NCBI RefSeq assembly: GCF_001746415.1
Contig: NZ_MEHJ01000001.1
Coordinates: forward strand, 3,307,001 to 3,371,000
Length of the DNA stretch: 64,000 nt
Direction of reading: 5' to 3'
Origin: Streptomyces agglomeratus
GTDB lineage: Bacteria; Actinomycetota; Actinomycetes; Streptomycetales; Streptomycetaceae
Under the pieces are notes generated by a model. The model was not told where the DNA came from. It searched no databases and was given only the letters and a program-made list of their open reading frames with translations. The position numbers and the translations under genes were made by a program. Positions within the stretch are counted from its first letter, which is position 1. Each line of letters begins with the position of its first letter. Below are positions 60,941 to 64,000 of this stretch, piece by piece.

Positions 60941-60982
60941 CGTCAGAAACCAGTCATTTCACTAGACTGGACGTATCTGACG
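60941..60982. promoter_or_regulatory. Nested inverted repeats over the promoter of the SnoaL-like gene
   Basis: CGTCAGA (60941-60947) pairs with TCTGACG (60976-60982), and inside it CCAGTC (60950-60955) with GACTGG (60965-60970). A TAGACT -10 box (60963-60968) overlaps the inner arm, so a bound protein would block transcription. Confidence 0.55.
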
Positions 60983-60998
60983 AAGGTCGGGAGGCGCC

Positions 60999-61694
60999 AT
61001 GAAATTCGTACAGATAATCGACTACAAGACCGAGCGGTCCGACGACATGAACCAGCTCATGGACAAGTGGGTCGAGCAGACCAAGGGCAAGCGGACGGCC
61101 ACGCACAACATCATCGGCAAGGACCGGTCCCAGGCGAACCACTACGTCGAGATCGTCGAATTCCCGTCGCACGAGGAGGCGATGAAGAACTCCCACCTGC
61201 CGGAGACCGACCGGATCTTCCAGGAGATGGTGGCGCTCTGTGACGGTATGCCCTCGTTCACGGACCTCGACGTGGTCCGTGAGGAGCAGCTGAACGCGGC
61301 GACCGCCCGCCGCTTCTTCCACGAGGTCGCCGTCGGAGGGAATCTCGACACCGTCGACGAGCTGTTCGCGTCCGACTACCGGGACCACGACACCTTCAAG
61401 GAGGAGGAGAGCACCGTCGGTGCCGACGTCATCCGCAGCGACGTGACGAGCTGGCGCGACGCCTTCGACTTCCGCTTCGACCTCGACCGGCAGGTGTCCG
61501 AGGGCGACGACGTCGTGACGCTGTGGACGTGGACGGGTACCCACAAGGGTGAGTTCATGGGCATCGCGCCCACCGGGCAGCAGTGCACCATGACCGGTAC
61601 GACGATCTTCCGCTTCCAGGACGGGAAGATCCAGGAAGGCTGGTGGCACATGGACGCCATGGGCCTGATGCGGCAGCTCGGCGCGATCGGCTGA
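60999..61694 (+). CDS. Two-domain protein: antibiotic-monooxygenase-like N-half and SnoaL-like C-half
   Basis: 231 residues; GGGAGG precedes ATG 60999 by 5 nt. Residues 1-95 (MKFVQIIDYKTERSDDMNQL...HYVEIVEFPSHEEAMKNS) look like a dimeric alpha/beta barrel. Residues 100-231 (AATARRFFHEVAVGGNLDTVDELFASDYRDHD...FMGIAPTGQQCTMTGTTIFRFQDGKIQEGWWHMD) are a SnoaL-type polyketide-cyclase fold with the GIAPTG motif. Such proteins are often small-molecule isomerases or detoxifiers. Alone behind an operator-like promoter. Confidence 0.85.
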   Translation: MKFVQIIDYKTERSDDMNQLMDKWVEQTKGKRTATHNIIGKDRSQANHYVEIVEFPSHEEAMKNSHLPETDRIFQEMVALCDGMPSFTDLDVVREEQLNAATARRFFHEVAVGGNLDTVDELFASDYRDHDTFKEEESTVGADVIRSDVTSWRDAFDFRFDLDRQVSEGDDVVTLWTWTGTHKGEFMGIAPTGQQCTMTGTTIFRFQDGKIQEGWWHMDAMGLMRQLGAIG

Positions 61695-61737
61695 CCCGTC
61701 GGCCGCGGGGAACCGGCCCGTCCCCGTACGGGAAAGA

Positions 61738-61774
61738 CCCCCGCTCCCCCCGCTGGGCAGCGGGAGAACGGGGG
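61738..61774. terminator. Bidirectional terminator between the SnoaL-like gene and groEL1
   Basis: CCCCCG (61738-61743) pairs with CGGGGG (61769-61774) and inner CCCGCTG (61749-61755) with CAGCGGG (61758-61764). It lies in the 100-bp gap between two convergent stops. Confidence 0.82.
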
Positions 61775-61794
61775 CCTTCGCGTGACGCGGAACG

Positions 61795-63495
<1,701 letters not shown>

Positions 63496-63517
63496 TCAAA
63501 AGCAATCTTCGGGCGAA

Positions 63518-63826
63518 TTACTTCTCGATGATCGCGAGCACGTCGCGAGCCGAGAGGACGAGGTACTCCTCGCCGCTGTACTTCACCTCGGTGCCGCCGT
63601 ACTTGCTGTACAGCACGACATCGCCGACGGATACGTCGAGCGGCAGGCGCTCGCCGTTCTCGAAGCGGCCCGGGCCCACGGCCAGGACGACGCCCTCCTG
63701 GGGCTTCTCCTTGGCGGTGTCCGGAATGACCAGGCCAGAGGCCGTGGTCTGCTCGGCGTCGAGCGGCTGGACCACAATGCGGTCCTCGAGCGGCTTGATG
63801 GCAACCTTGGAGCTGGTGGTCGTCAC
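63518..63826 (-). CDS. groES: Co-chaperonin GroES
   Basis: 102 residues from GTG 63826 (GGGGGAGA 8 nt upstream). Family features: [38 protein letters not shown] with the mobile loop, and [25 protein letters not shown]. Caps GroEL1. Heat-regulated by HrcA through the two upstream CIRCE elements. Confidence 0.98.
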   Translation of the reverse strand: MTTTSSKVAIKPLEDRIVVQPLDAEQTTASGLVIPDTAKEKPQEGVVLAVGPGRFENGERLPLDVSVGDVVLYSKYGGTEVKYSGEEYLVLSARDVLAIIEK

Positions 63827-63927
63827 GGTCCGGTCTCCCCCTTCGGAGATCTCACGGGGTTAACTGATGTGGGGTGGCGACCAGGTGGATCCGTCGTCGC
63901 GGGTGCCGGACCTGCCCGTCGCTACTG

Positions 63928-63954
63928 TTGGCACTCCCCAGTGGAGAGTGCCAA
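63928..63954. promoter_or_regulatory. CIRCE operator 1 (HrcA site)
   Basis: TTGGCACTC-N9-GAGTGCCAA, perfect inverted repeat with the canonical 9-bp spacer, about 100 bp upstream of groES. Confidence 0.95.
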
Positions 63955-63973
63955 CGCCGAGACTATGACGCGG

Positions 63974-64000
63974 TTAGCACTCGGTCAAGCGGAGTGCCAA
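63974..64000. promoter_or_regulatory. CIRCE operator 2 (HrcA site)
   Basis: TTAGCACTC-N9-GAGTGCCAA, one mismatch between arms, ending at the last base of the window and 19 bp from the first copy. The promoter presumably overlaps these elements. Confidence 0.93.

Overview
The window is chromosomal DNA of a Streptomyces (or very close relative). The base composition is very GC-rich with G/C at almost every third codon position. The gene set is diagnostic of the genus: bldM and whiD side by side, groES-groEL1 behind two CIRCE boxes, icmB, a c-di-AMP riboswitch in front of an NlpC/P60 hydrolase, a LAETG sortase substrate, and leucine TTA codons in two genes. The order groES/groEL1 ... whiD-bldM-sigma-guaB-guaB3 ... 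kinases ... guaA ... pcrA ... icmB resembles, from memory, the core of the S. coelicolor chromosome around SCO4761-SCO4800 in reverse. No tRNA, rRNA, insertion sequence, prophage or CRISPR array was seen.

Layout. 1-8236: a poorly characterised cluster of a MoxR-type AAA+ ATPase, a DUF5682 protein continuous with a von Willebrand A domain, an MmpS-like lipoprotein, a SWIM zinc-finger protein (frameshifted here) and a DUF5691 protein. Its composition parallels the uncharacterised E. coli yehI-Q locus. 8489-19502: icmB, a lipase-like hydrolase, an M23 peptidase, the helicase pcrA, two NlpC/P60 wall hydrolases (one behind a c-di-AMP riboswitch, one with a TTA codon), small membrane and basic proteins, and a NADAR protein. 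19579-25456: an envelope-stress-like group (PspC-histidine kinase and NarL regulator, a second PspC protein, small membrane proteins, DoxX). 25555-29359: a class II aldolase, a Uma2 nuclease-like protein, guaA and chorismate mutase. 30155-34932: a sortase-anchored surface protein and a gabD2-GMC oxidoreductase operon. 35211-41614: three membrane Ser/Thr kinase-like proteins, the middle one a pseudokinase. 41849-50749: glpD, a nucleotide-sugar dehydrogenase lacking its catalytic Cys, guaB3, guaB, an ECF sigma factor (ShbA-like), bldM and whiD. 50939-53407: a LysR regulator, a MOSC protein and a short-chain dehydrogenase. 53401-61694: an accessory carbohydrate island (DUF2264 enzyme, DeoR/LacI hybrid regulator, sugar ABC transporter without ATPase, hydroxyacid dehydrogenase, SnoaL-like protein). 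61795-64000: groEL1, groES and two CIRCE operators.

Strongest unusual signal: between guaA and chorismate mutase there is a complete candidate transcription attenuator. A probably leaderless 23-codon ORF carries a Phe-Leu-Phe-Thr-Tyr run that uses the rare codons TTT and TAT. It is followed by a stem-loop overlapping those codons, a possible antiterminator pairing, and a perfect 11-bp GC terminator just upstream of the gene. Other points of interest are the MoxR/VWA/SWIM system with its fusion and frameshifts, the TTA-containing pseudokinase and wall hydrolase, the Cys-to-Gly change in the nucleotide-sugar dehydrogenase, and the GATCGAAAC operator set of the carbohydrate island.
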